Shown: positions 1-5,534 of the stretch, piece by piece | Layout of the letters: each line of letters opens with the position of its first letter | How positions within the stretch are numbered: position 1 is the stretch's first letter | Position numbers and translations under genes: made by a program | Source: Desulfuromonadales bacterium | Lineage (GTDB): Bacteria > Desulfobacterota > Desulfuromonadia > Desulfuromonadales > BM103 | Length of the DNA: 5,534 nucleotides | Direction: 5' to 3' | Assembly: GCA_030630015.1 (NCBI GenBank) | Contig: DAOVNV010000161.1 | Location: forward strand, 1 to 5,534 | Notes under the pieces: generated by a model | The model's database searches: none | What the model saw: only the letters and a program-made list of their open reading frames with translations | Told to the model about the DNA's origin: nothing

Positions 1-975
1 AATCAGTTCTGTGAAGGCTTGTAGGTTTTTAGCCTTACGCAACTGCATGAGCTGCTTGTCGAAGTCGGAATCCTGGATAAACAGGACAATGCCTTTGATC
101 TTGCTCAGGACCTGCGCCTCGCCGCAGAAAAGCTCATGGTAACGTTCCAGCAGATCGTGCAGGTAGCGGCGCAGCGTGGCGGCCCGTTCCTCTGGGCTTG
201 GGTTCTGTGGTAAATGTCCTCTCAAGCGCTCGAACAGCAGCGGATCGCTGATTGCGCCCCGGCCCAGCATCAGCCCCGCGGCACCAGTCTCGCGCAGGAT
301 GCGCAGACCATCTTCGGCGGTACGGATGTCACCGTTGGCGATCACGGGAATCCCGGTTTCCCGCACCACTTCCGCAGTGATGGCATGGTCTGCGAGGCCC
401 TCATATTCCTGGACAACCGTTCGTGGATGGAGAACCAGGAAATCGACGCCGCATTCTTCGAACAACGGCAGCAGGGTGAGTATCTGTCTGGGATCGTCGT
501 AACCCGCACGCAGCTTGATCGAAAATGTTCCGGAAATTGTCTGGCGCAGCATGGGAATGATTTGCTCGAGGACTCCCGGGTTCTGAAGCAGTTTGCCGCC
601 GGTTGCACTAGTGGTCATCCGTCCGTAGGGGCAGCCGAGATTAAGGTTGATATGTGTGGCCCCGGCTGACTGAACAACATGTGCTGCCGCACTCAAGGCG
701 TCGTGGCCATGGCCGACCAGTTGCACGACCAGTGGGACGCCTTTTTCATTTGCCGCCACATCGCGCATATCGCTTTTTGCCAGGCGCTTGCGGCCGACGG
801 CGCTGACCCGCATGAATTCGCTGAACACGATGTCGGGTCGTACCCAGTCGATAAACAGCGAGCGCGTGGCCCGGTTGGTTACACCCTGCATCGGTGCCAG
901 CATCAGAGGTGTTGTGCCCTGCGGCCAAGGCAGGGTTGCCGATGGGGAAGATGTTTTGTGGGAAGGGTTGGACAT
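1..975 (-). CDS. tRNA-dihydrouridine synthase (Dus family), C-terminal end cut by window edge
   Basis: Flavin (FMN) enzyme predicted to reduce uridine to dihydrouridine in the D-loop region of tRNAs, using NADPH, in the cytoplasm. Reading from the ATG at 975 gives 325 codons with no stop before the left edge. The family usually has about 310-340 residues, so only the tail is missing. Visible motifs in order: the FMN-binding start LMLAPMQGVTNRATR (residues 24-38), SEFMRV (52-57), the active-site NLGCP with catalytic Cys115 and a following GGKLL (126-130), IKLRAG with Lys154, HPRT (183-186), VIANGDIRT (211-219) and the phosphate-binding LGRGAISDP (237-245). HPRT replaces the more common HGRT. 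The EFxRV motif recalls DusC, but I cannot fix the A/B/C subfamily. There is no clear Shine-Dalgarno before the ATG. It was chosen because the Dus core begins about 24 residues later; an internal Met25 start would clip the motif. The gene is divergent from srkA. Confidence 0.93.
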   Translation of the reverse strand, partial: MSNPSHKTSSPSATLPWPQGTTPLMLAPMQGVTNRATRSLFIDWVRPDIVFSEFMRVSAVGRKRLAKSDMRDVAANEKGVPLVVQLVGHGHDALSAAAHVVQSAGATHINLNLGCPYGRMTTSATGGKLLQNPGVLEQIIPMLRQTISGTFSIKLRAGYDDPRQILTLLPLFEECGVDFLVLHPRTVVQEYEGLADHAITAEVVRETGIPVIANGDIRTAEDGLRILRETGAAGLMLGRGAISDPLLFERLRGHLPQNPSPEERAATLRRYLHDLLERYHELFCGEAQVLSKIKGIVLFIQDSDFDKQLMQLRKAKNLQAFTELI

Positions 976-1042
976 GGGATCGTCAAGTCTGTTTTAATGC
1001 AGTATCAATAGTTATCGTGATTGTGGTCGGAAGGATAACCGA

Positions 1043-1060
1043 TTGTCTTCAGGACGACAA
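1043..1060. promoter_or_regulatory. Near-perfect 18-bp dyad, possible operator
   Basis: TTGTCtTCagGAcGACAA has 7 of 9 self-complementary pairs and only two central unpaired bases. This is the shape of a site for a dimeric DNA-binding protein rather than of an RNA hairpin. It lies between the divergent dus and srkA genes. There is no second copy in the window and no known regulator consensus that I recognise, so the regulatory role is inference. Confidence 0.25.
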
Positions 1061-1074
1061 CCTTTAGTCAGTTC

Positions 1075-1102
1075 TGAGTGCTGAGCGATGAGCGATGAGA
1101 AA
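1075..1102 (+). repeat. Four tandem TGAG-type heptads
   Basis: Four consecutive 7-base units read TGAGTGC, TGAGCGA, TGAGCGA and TGAGAAA. The middle two are identical and all begin with TGAG. The array lies in the dus-srkA spacer, just before the first 45-bp repeat, which itself begins TGAGGGG. It could be a small slippage-prone array or degenerate filler. No coding role is visible. Confidence 0.5.
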
Positions 1103-1106
1103 TATG

Positions 1107-1151
1107 TGAGGGGACCCGCCTTCGCCGAGGCTACGGCGTGGCAAGCTGTCC
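1107..1151 (+). repeat. 45-bp palindromic dispersed repeat, copy 1 (upstream of srkA)
   Basis: Matches 2163-2207 at 44 of 45 positions in the same orientation; the single difference is G at 1129 versus A at 2185. The core is an imperfect hairpin: GCC, two bases, CGCCG, a six-base loop, CGGCG, one base, GGC. The outer ends are loosely complementary (GGAC near the left, GTCC at the right). This is the form of a short REP-like or MITE-like element rather than a gene. Similarity stops sharply at both ends, which fits a discrete unit. No target-site duplication is visible. Confidence 0.85.
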
Positions 1152-1181
1152 ACGTATCTAGTTCCCGTCTTTAGCCACGAA

Positions 1182-2165
1182 ATGGTTTTTATGTCGACCC
1201 ATCCCTTTGAAACCCTGACTCCGAGCTTCATCATGGACGCCATTGAAGACCATGGCTATGTCTGTGATTGTCGTACCTTTGCGCTGAACAGCTACGAGAA
1301 CCGGGTCTACCAGGTCGGTGTCGAGGATGGTGAGCCGCTGATCGCCAAGTTCTACCGTCCCGGACGCTGGAGCAGCGAGCAGATCCTCGAGGAACACCAG
1401 TTCTGCTTCGAACTGGTGGAGCACGAACTCCCCGTGGTTGCTCCTTTGAGGGATGAAGGGGGGGATAGCCTGTTTTCGTACGGGAATTTCCGTTTTGCCC
1501 TCTACCCGAGACAGGGAGGCTACGCACCGGAGTTCGACAACCTCGACAATCTCCTGGTGATGGGCCGTCTGCTCGGTCGTCTGCACAGCATCGGTGCCAT
1601 CCGGCCTTTTGAACACCGCCTGACCCTTGACTGTCAAAGTTTTGGTCACGACAGTGTTGCGCTGATCAGTGAATCTTTCATTCCTGTCGAGTACAAGGCC
1701 AATTACGATGCCCTTACCAGCGACCTGCTGCAGACGGTTGAGGAATTGATGAGTGATGTCGACGCGCGTTATCTCCGGACCCACGGTGATTGTCATGCCG
1801 GCAACATCCTCTGGCGCCACAACGCCCCGCATATGGTCGACCTGGACGATGCGCGCATGGCGCCGGCGGTGCAGGACCTCTGGATGATGCTCTCCGGCGA
1901 TCGTACACGCAGGACCGCTCAGCTCTCGGAAATTCTTGAAGGCTACGCTGAGTTTTTTGACTTTCGGTACAGCGAACTGCGACTCATCGAGGCGCTGCGC
2001 TCCCTGCGCATCCTGCACCACAGTGCCTGGCTGGCCCGGCGCTGGGACGATCCAGCTTTCCCCCACCATTTCCCCTGGTTCAATACGCCGCGCTACTGGG
2101 GAGAACACATCCTTGAACTGCGTGAGCAGATTGCCGCCCTTTCCGAGCCGGTCATACAGTGCTGA
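1182..2165 (+). CDS. srkA: Stress response Ser/Thr protein kinase A (SrkA/YihE/RdoA)
   Basis: Cytoplasmic eukaryotic-like/aminoglycoside-phosphotransferase-fold kinase. In E. coli, SrkA (YihE) counteracts stress-induced cell death and acts with the Cpx envelope-stress response. The 327 residues match the usual length (E. coli 328), and the resemblance runs end to end: NSYENRVYQ (36-44) at the nucleotide loop, KFYRP with Lys56, QILEEHQF (67-74), LHGDCHAGNILW-like catalytic loop at 199-211 with Asp203 and Asn208, then VDLDDAR (219-225) with metal-binding Asp220, and PAVQDLWM (228-235). The C-terminal half keeps RRWDDPAFP (286-294). The start is uncertain: ATG at 1182 and ATG at 1191 (Met4) are both compatible with the family N-terminus, and neither has a clear Shine-Dalgarno. 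The gene stands alone, divergent from dus and convergent with the PPDK-like gene, and is bracketed by two 45-bp repeats. The TGA stop is the first three bases of the downstream repeat. Confidence 0.96.
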   Translation: MVFMSTHPFETLTPSFIMDAIEDHGYVCDCRTFALNSYENRVYQVGVEDGEPLIAKFYRPGRWSSEQILEEHQFCFELVEHELPVVAPLRDEGGDSLFSYGNFRFALYPRQGGYAPEFDNLDNLLVMGRLLGRLHSIGAIRPFEHRLTLDCQSFGHDSVALISESFIPVEYKANYDALTSDLLQTVEELMSDVDARYLRTHGDCHAGNILWRHNAPHMVDLDDARMAPAVQDLWMMLSGDRTRRTAQLSEILEGYAEFFDFRYSELRLIEALRSLRILHHSAWLARRWDDPAFPHHFPWFNTPRYWGEHILELREQIAALSEPVIQC

Positions 2166-2207
2166 GGGGACCCGCCTTCGCCGAAGCTACGGCGTGGCAA
2201 GCTGTCC
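2163..2207 (+). repeat. 45-bp palindromic dispersed repeat, copy 2 (on srkA stop)
   Basis: Second copy of the element at 1107-1151, same orientation, one mismatch. It begins with TGA, which is the srkA stop codon, and then has the same imperfect hairpin core (CGCCG/CGGCG). In this copy the outer arms are slightly longer (GGGAC/GTCCC). As a transcript it would fold directly after the srkA stop and could protect the mRNA 3' end, but it has no U-tract to act as a standard terminator. Confidence 0.85.
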
Positions 2208-2233
2208 CGGCTAATACTTGCGCAGAGATGAAT

Positions 2234-2288
2234 TGTAGGAGCGACCTCCCGGTCGCGAATTCTTCGCGGTCTGAAGACCGCTCCTACA
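2234..2288. repeat. REP-like inverted doublet (REPIN-type) between convergent genes
   Basis: Outer arms TGTAGGAGC (2234-2242) and GCTCCTACA (2280-2288) are perfect inverted repeats. Inside are two further small hairpins: GCGACC/GGTCGC (2241-2246 and 2251-2256) and GCGGTCT/AGACCGC (2266-2272 and 2275-2281). Read outward-in on opposite strands, both halves follow TGTAGGAGCG, a small palindrome, then CGCGAA. They are therefore two copies of one REP-type unit head to head. The TGTAGGAGCG start is the familiar look of extragenic palindromes mobilised by RAYT-type transposases in other proteobacteria; no such transposase is in this window. Its position between the srkA and PPDK-like stops suits a bidirectional transcript-end structure. 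Confidence 0.85.
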
Positions 2289-2315
2289 GGAAGTGACGGT
2301 TCACTCTCCTCACTT

Positions 2316-4910
2316 TCAGTCTTCACGCTGATAGCAGAGCAACTGCTGTTCCACGACGTCGGCATTTAGCGACAGGTTCTGATCCGGGAAGGAAAACACC
2401 TTGACCACGTGCTTGAAATGGCTGCTGGAGGGCATCAGCCCTTCCAGGGCGTTGCGCAGGTTGGTGGTCCAGGCATGGTTGAGGAAGCAGTTCTTGTTTT
2501 CAGGGAACAGGGCCAGGTAGAAAATGCCGGCCTCGACCAGATCCTGGAAGAAGTGCGAGCCGTAGGAAAGCTCCGGCATGAGGTCTCCGGAAGTGAAGGC
2601 GACTTCAACGAGGGCCGAAATGTTGCTGATTTCGGAAAAGGAAATCGGCACTCCCAACGCCGGGGTCGATGTCCCCCACCGGCCTGGGCCCATCAGCAGG
2701 GTCGGGCTCTGCTCCTGGTCGGCGATCCGTTTGTTCAGGCGCCCGATCAGGCGCGCCACTTCGTGCCTGTCGTTAAGCGAGAGGGTGGTGTAGGTCGAGG
2801 GTTCGACCCAGATGACCCAGCGCAGACGCTGTGCAATGTTGCCGCCCATGAAGTTGCCGGCGGAGCGGAAGAAGGTTTGCTCGTCCTGAATGTTTTTCGG
2901 AATGGCGACCTGCTTGCGCGTGCCCTTGGTCTGCAGAGGACGGCACTGCACGATGTTGATATGCGGGGTTTCCTGCGGGTCGAAGTTGACCGTAAATTCG
3001 ACGTCAACCGGGTAATCGTAGGCTTTCTCGACCGTTTTCAGGAGGCGTTGCATCAAGGGGGTAAATCCGGTTTCGGAAAGCAGTTTATCGAAGGTCAGCA
3101 GCCAGACCGGGCGTTTCTCTCGGCCTCTTTCCCTGAGTTTCTGCATCGCCTCCTGGTCATGGATGGCAAACCTTTCAATCTTCAGGTTGAGGTCTTCTTC
3201 GGACAGACTGTAAAGGGAGCGGGTTTCCATCGTGTTGTCGTTGACATTGACCAGGTCGACGTCCCGTTGCGCAAAGCGCCGGGTATCCTCAAAGCCCTTG
3301 TGCGGCAGCTTGAGCGGGGCGTCGAGGGCTACGATGCGCGGGTAATCTCCCTCGACGCGATCCACAGCCCGGGTGCCGAGTCCGAAAACCATGCGCAGCA
3401 TGCCGGCTTGCGGGTCCATCTCTTTGTCCCAGACGAACGTGTTGTATGAAACGCCCACACCAGCCAGGTCCGGGAAGTAGTAATGTTTGCGGTAAGACCC
3501 GGAGACCCGCTGGATCAGCAGGCCCATCTGTTCATCCTGCTTGTCGAGGCCGCGCTGCAGCCGGTAGGTGAGGGCGTCCTCGCTCATGGTGCTGGCGAAG
3601 ATGCGTCGCACAGCATCCTCGAACATTGCGTAGCGCTGTTCCGGAGAACCCTGGTTGGGACAGAAGAAACTGTCGTATTTTCCGGCGAACGCATTGCCGA
3701 AACCATCTTCCAACAGCGAGCTTGAGCGGACAATGATCGGGTACTGACCGTAGTACTCGAGCATTTTCTGGAAACCTTCGCGGATGAGATCCGGGAATTC
3801 CCCACTGAACATCTTCTCGCGTAGTTCCCTGGCTGCCTCAAAATAGCCTTCTTCTGATTTCTGGCGCATGAACAGGCGCCACCAGCCATTATGGACAATG
3901 TAGGAGTAGTAAACATTTGACCCGACGTAGAAAGAGTCATGTGCTTCCAAATGCTCCGACCAGCTGAAGTCAGGATCGTTGAGCAGGATCCTGCGGGCCA
4001 GCAGCATGCCGACCGCTTTGCCTCCCAGGAAGCCGGTGCCGATCATGCGTGCCTTGATGTTCAGCAGGTCTCGCAGCGAAAAATACTCGCGGGCCAGGTC
4101 AATAATGCGCGGTTCGCGGCCGACCAGGTGCCGACAGAGGTGCCGGATCATGTGAGCCTGCTCCTCTGCGGAATCCGGCGTGGATAGAAGCTCCTCTGCC
4201 TGCAGGAACAGCCGGTGCCAGTGGTCGAGTTGGCGGCTGGCGGTAGCCACGTCATGCCGGAACACATCAGTCAGCAGGTTGGTTGCGTCGAAGCTGTTGT
4301 CCACCGGCTGAAAGTTGTTGTCCGCCATGTGGTGCGGCAGGAACATGGTTGGTGAATGCCGCTCCCAGACCTTAATGGGCTGGATGTAGACCTGCTCATT
4401 GACGGTGTAGAGGTCGAGCAGGACCTGGGTGGTTTCCCGAATCCTGGCAATCGTGCGAAAGGCATGGCGGTCGCGGATCAGTGCAAAATAAGCGACTGTG
4501 TCAAGTTCGTAAAGGTAGGGGCAGGTGACATGAAAGAAGTTGCCAATCATGTGATCGGTCGCCCAGGCTGAGAGCAGTTCCGAGAGGCAGTCAAAGACGT
4601 AGAAGACCTCCCTGCCTTCCTCGGTGGCGATTGTATGGATCTGGCTGGCGAAGGGCTCGAAGCCAAGCCGCGGATCCAAGGTGATGATTTTGATCGGCAG
4701 ATCTTCTGCGAGGAGCGGCGGGTGCTCGCCAAAGCGCAGGTAAACAACCTTGCGGCCTGCCTTGAGGGCTTCATTAACGAAAGGCTCGACAAAAAAACGG
4801 TAGTCTTCGATGGAATTGACCTTCCAGACGACATTGTCGCCAATACGCAGGTCATCCAGAATCTCATCCAGGCCGGAAAAACCTGTCGTTACCCGCTTGG
4901 CAGTGTTCAT
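2316..4910 (-). CDS. Atypical PEP/pyruvate-binding (PPDK-type ATP-grasp) protein with degenerate RecA/KaiC-like N-terminus
   Basis: 864 residues in three parts. Residues 1 to about 200 resemble a RecA/KaiC/GvpD-type domain: TTGFSGLDEIL (8-18) matches the KaiC-like start, and VFYVFDCLSEL (102-112) resembles Walker B. However, the Walker A position reads VWKVNSIEDYRFF (28-40) with no GKT/S, so ATP binding there is doubtful. Residues about 285-665 are a PPDK N-terminal ATP-grasp domain: GGKAVGM (296-302), IIVRSSSLLEDGF (392-404), FAGKYDSFF (408-416), LLIQRVSGS (464-472), GLGTRAVDR (510-518), VEFT with Glu638 and VQCRPLQT (654-661). Residues 680-864 form a further domain with LMGPGRWGTSTP (739-750) and GSHFFQD (784-790). 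The canonical phosphohistidine motif and the PEP/pyruvate barrel of PpsA and PPDK are absent, so it should not be called a PEP synthase. It probably uses ATP to phosphorylate or ligate an unknown acceptor. The ATG at 4910 is preceded by GGGGAGG. gdhA lies 87 bases upstream on the same strand. No transmembrane segment or signal peptide is evident. Confidence 0.9.
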   Translation of the reverse strand: MNTAKRVTTGFSGLDEILDDLRIGDNVVWKVNSIEDYRFFVEPFVNEALKAGRKVVYLRFGEHPPLLAEDLPIKIITLDPRLGFEPFASQIHTIATEEGREVFYVFDCLSELLSAWATDHMIGNFFHVTCPYLYELDTVAYFALIRDRHAFRTIARIRETTQVLLDLYTVNEQVYIQPIKVWERHSPTMFLPHHMADNNFQPVDNSFDATNLLTDVFRHDVATASRQLDHWHRLFLQAEELLSTPDSAEEQAHMIRHLCRHLVGREPRIIDLAREYFSLRDLLNIKARMIGTGFLGGKAVGMLLARRILLNDPDFSWSEHLEAHDSFYVGSNVYYSYIVHNGWWRLFMRQKSEEGYFEAARELREKMFSGEFPDLIREGFQKMLEYYGQYPIIVRSSSLLEDGFGNAFAGKYDSFFCPNQGSPEQRYAMFEDAVRRIFASTMSEDALTYRLQRGLDKQDEQMGLLIQRVSGSYRKHYYFPDLAGVGVSYNTFVWDKEMDPQAGMLRMVFGLGTRAVDRVEGDYPRIVALDAPLKLPHKGFEDTRRFAQRDVDLVNVNDNTMETRSLYSLSEEDLNLKIERFAIHDQEAMQKLRERGREKRPVWLLTFDKLLSETGFTPLMQRLLKTVEKAYDYPVDVEFTVNFDPQETPHINIVQCRPLQTKGTRKQVAIPKNIQDEQTFFRSAGNFMGGNIAQRLRWVIWVEPSTYTTLSLNDRHEVARLIGRLNKRIADQEQSPTLLMGPGRWGTSTPALGVPISFSEISNISALVEVAFTSGDLMPELSYGSHFFQDLVEAGIFYLALFPENKNCFLNHAWTTNLRNALEGLMPSSSHFKHVVKVFSFPDQNLSLNADVVEQQLLCYQRED

Positions 4911-4912
4911 AT

Positions 4913-4919
4913 CCTCCCC
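4913..4919 (-). promoter_or_regulatory. Ribosome binding site of the PPDK-like gene
   Basis: Read on the minus strand, GGGGAGG ends two bases before the ATG at 4910. It is strongly purine-rich and complementary to the 16S 3' end, but the spacing is short. It supports this ATG as the start, as does the KaiC-like TTGFSGLDEIL that follows seven residues into the protein. Confidence 0.7.
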
Positions 4920-4943
4920 GTTCGATGATGAGCTTCAATAAGC

Positions 4944-4976
4944 TTCGGCGGCAGGGAGTCGCCCCCTGCCGCCGAA
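4944..4976 (-). terminator. 13-bp perfect hairpin after gdhA
   Basis: TTCGGCGGCAGGG (4944-4956) pairs perfectly with CCCTGCCGCCGAA (4964-4976) around a seven-base loop. It begins about 21 bases after the gdhA stop and ends about 33 bases before the downstream PPDK-like start. The stem is very GC-rich, but on the minus strand it is followed by GCTTATTG rather than a run of Ts. It may therefore be a leaky terminator, an attenuator or an mRNA-stabilising structure rather than a full stop. A tiny second hairpin (AGCTT/AAGCT, 4931-4944) overlaps its end. Confidence 0.6.
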
Positions 4977-4997
4977 AGTGTGGTTAATCTCTATTTC

Positions 4998-5534
4998 TTA
5001 AATGACGCCAAAGGCGACCATAGCCTTGGCGACCTTGATGAAGCCGGCAATGTTTGCGCCGTTGACGTAGTTGCCGGGGGTACCGTACTCGATGGAGGTC
5101 TCGTAACAGATTTCATGGATATTCTGCATGATTTTCTGCAGGCGATCTTCGGTGTACTTGAACGTCCAGGAGTCGCGGATGGCATTCTGCTGCATTTCCA
5201 GGGCTGAGGTTGCCACGCCGCCGGCGTTGGCCGCCTTGCCCGGGCCGTAAGCGATTTCGGCATCGATGAAAACCTTGACGCCGTCGGGTGTGGTCGGCAT
5301 GTTGGCGCCTTCACCGACTGCAATACAGCCGTTCTTGACCAGCATTTTGGCATCCTTGCCGTTGATTTCATTCTGGGTCGCCGAGGGCATGGCTACCTGG
5401 CAGGGGACTTCCCAGATGTTGCCGCCGGCAATGTATTTTGCATGTTTTTTGTATTCAACGTAATCCTTGATACGGCGCCGCTCGATTTCCTTGAGTTGCT
5501 GGACCAGTTTCAGGTCGATGCCCTTTTCGTCGTA
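4998..5534 (-). CDS. gdhA: Glutamate dehydrogenase, C-terminal 178 residues (N-terminus beyond window)
   Basis: Catalyses reductive amination of 2-oxoglutarate with ammonia to glutamate, probably using NADPH. It acts in the cytoplasm as a hexamer and is a main entry point for nitrogen assimilation. The open frame runs from the right edge to TAA at 4998-5000. Visible family blocks: YDEKGIDL (1-8 of the fragment), MPSATQNEI (49-57), EGANMPTT (75-82), YGPGKAANAGGVATSALEM (96-114) and NYVNGANIAGFIKVA near the end, finishing AFGVI as in E. coli GdhA (AQGVI). The family is about 450 residues, so roughly the first 60 percent, including the catalytic lysines and much of the nucleotide-binding domain, is outside the window. 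Cofactor choice cannot be read from this part; NADP is inferred from similarity to GdhA. An internal ATG at 5390 is not the start, because clear family sequence continues upstream. The PPDK-like gene follows on the same strand after a hairpin. Confidence 0.96.
   Translation of the reverse strand, partial: YDEKGIDLKLVQQLKEIERRRIKDYVEYKKHAKYIAGGNIWEVPCQVAMPSATQNEINGKDAKMLVKNGCIAVGEGANMPTTPDGVKVFIDAEIAYGPGKAANAGGVATSALEMQQNAIRDSWTFKYTEDRLQKIMQNIHEICYETSIEYGTPGNYVNGANIAGFIKVAKAMVAFGVI

Larger units (their letters stand above)
976..1181. other. Divergent intergenic region between dus and srkA
   Basis: This 206-base stretch separates two divergently read genes and should hold both promoters. I see no credible ORF and no convincing sigma-70 -35/-10 pair with 16-18 spacing on either strand. 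It contains an 18-bp dyad (1043-1060), a widely spaced inverted pair GTTATC/GATAAC (1011-1016 and 1034-1039), a run of TGAG heptads (1075-1102) and a 45-bp dispersed repeat (1107-1151). The repeat ends 30 bases before the srkA start, so srkA would have to be transcribed through it or from very close to its end. Confidence 0.7.

Noticed and set aside
214..669. Plus-strand 151-codon open frame inside dus
   Set aside because: The opposite strand encodes all the Dus motifs over the same bases; this is a shadow.
679..1011. Plus-strand 110-codon open frame with several Cys and His residues
   Set aside because: It covers the Dus N-terminal coding region, including the FMN motif. The Cys/His residues are not in a zinc-finger pattern and there is no ribosome binding site.
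1158..2108. Long 316-codon open frame antisense to srkA
   Set aside because: It lies fully opposite a strongly conserved kinase gene, has no recognisable domain and is the expected shadow in high-GC coding DNA.
1107..2288. CRISPR array or transposon carrying srkA
   Set aside because: There are only two copies of the 45-bp unit, separated by a gene, with no regular spacers, no transposase and no target-site duplications.
2409..3449. 346-codon open frame antisense to the PPDK-like gene
   Set aside because: It overlaps the conserved ATP-grasp and C-terminal coding region on the other strand. Its translation is low-complexity shadow sequence without family motifs.
2316..4910. Canonical PEP synthase (ppsA) or PPDK
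   Set aside because: No GG-T-[SC]-H-A phosphohistidine signature and no PEP/pyruvate barrel motifs are present, and an unrelated RecA-like domain occupies the N-terminus.

Overview
The window has the base composition (GC-rich, high GC at third codon positions) and gene content of a free-living proteobacterium-like Gram-negative. I lean towards a delta-type lineage such as Desulfuromonadales/Geobacter relatives, or a gammaproteobacterium. This rests only on the gene families and the style of the small intergenic repeats. No rRNA or other taxonomic marker is present, so the assignment is weak.

Layout: (1) 1-975, minus strand: a tRNA-dihydrouridine synthase whose extreme C-terminus lies beyond the left edge. 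(2) 976-1181: a divergent intergenic region holding a near-perfect 18-bp dyad, a run of TGAG-heptads and the first copy of a 45-bp palindromic repeat. (3) 1182-2165, plus strand: a complete SrkA/YihE-type stress-response Ser/Thr protein kinase. (4) 2163-2315: a convergent intergenic region with the second 45-bp repeat copy, starting on the srkA stop codon, and a 55-bp inverted pair of REP-like units. (5) 2316-4910, minus strand: an 864-residue atypical PEP-synthase/PPDK-like protein. (6) 4911-4997: a short spacer with a 13-bp perfect hairpin. (7) 4998-5534, minus strand: the C-terminal 178 residues of glutamate dehydrogenase (GdhA), cut by the right edge.

The dus, srkA and gdhA genes are recognisable housekeeping or stress genes. 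The most interesting object is the 864-residue protein. A RecA/KaiC-like N-terminal domain without a usable Walker A motif is fused to a PPDK-type ATP-grasp domain that keeps its signature motifs. This is followed by a C-terminal domain that is neither the standard phosphohistidine domain nor the PEP/pyruvate barrel. It therefore cannot be a normal PEP synthase or PPDK, and its acceptor substrate is unknown. It sits just downstream of gdhA on the same strand, which suggests, but does not prove, a link to central carbon/nitrogen metabolism.

The second structural theme is the repeats. The two 45-bp direct repeats bracket srkA almost exactly, and a REP-like doublet sits between the converging srkA and PPDK-like genes.
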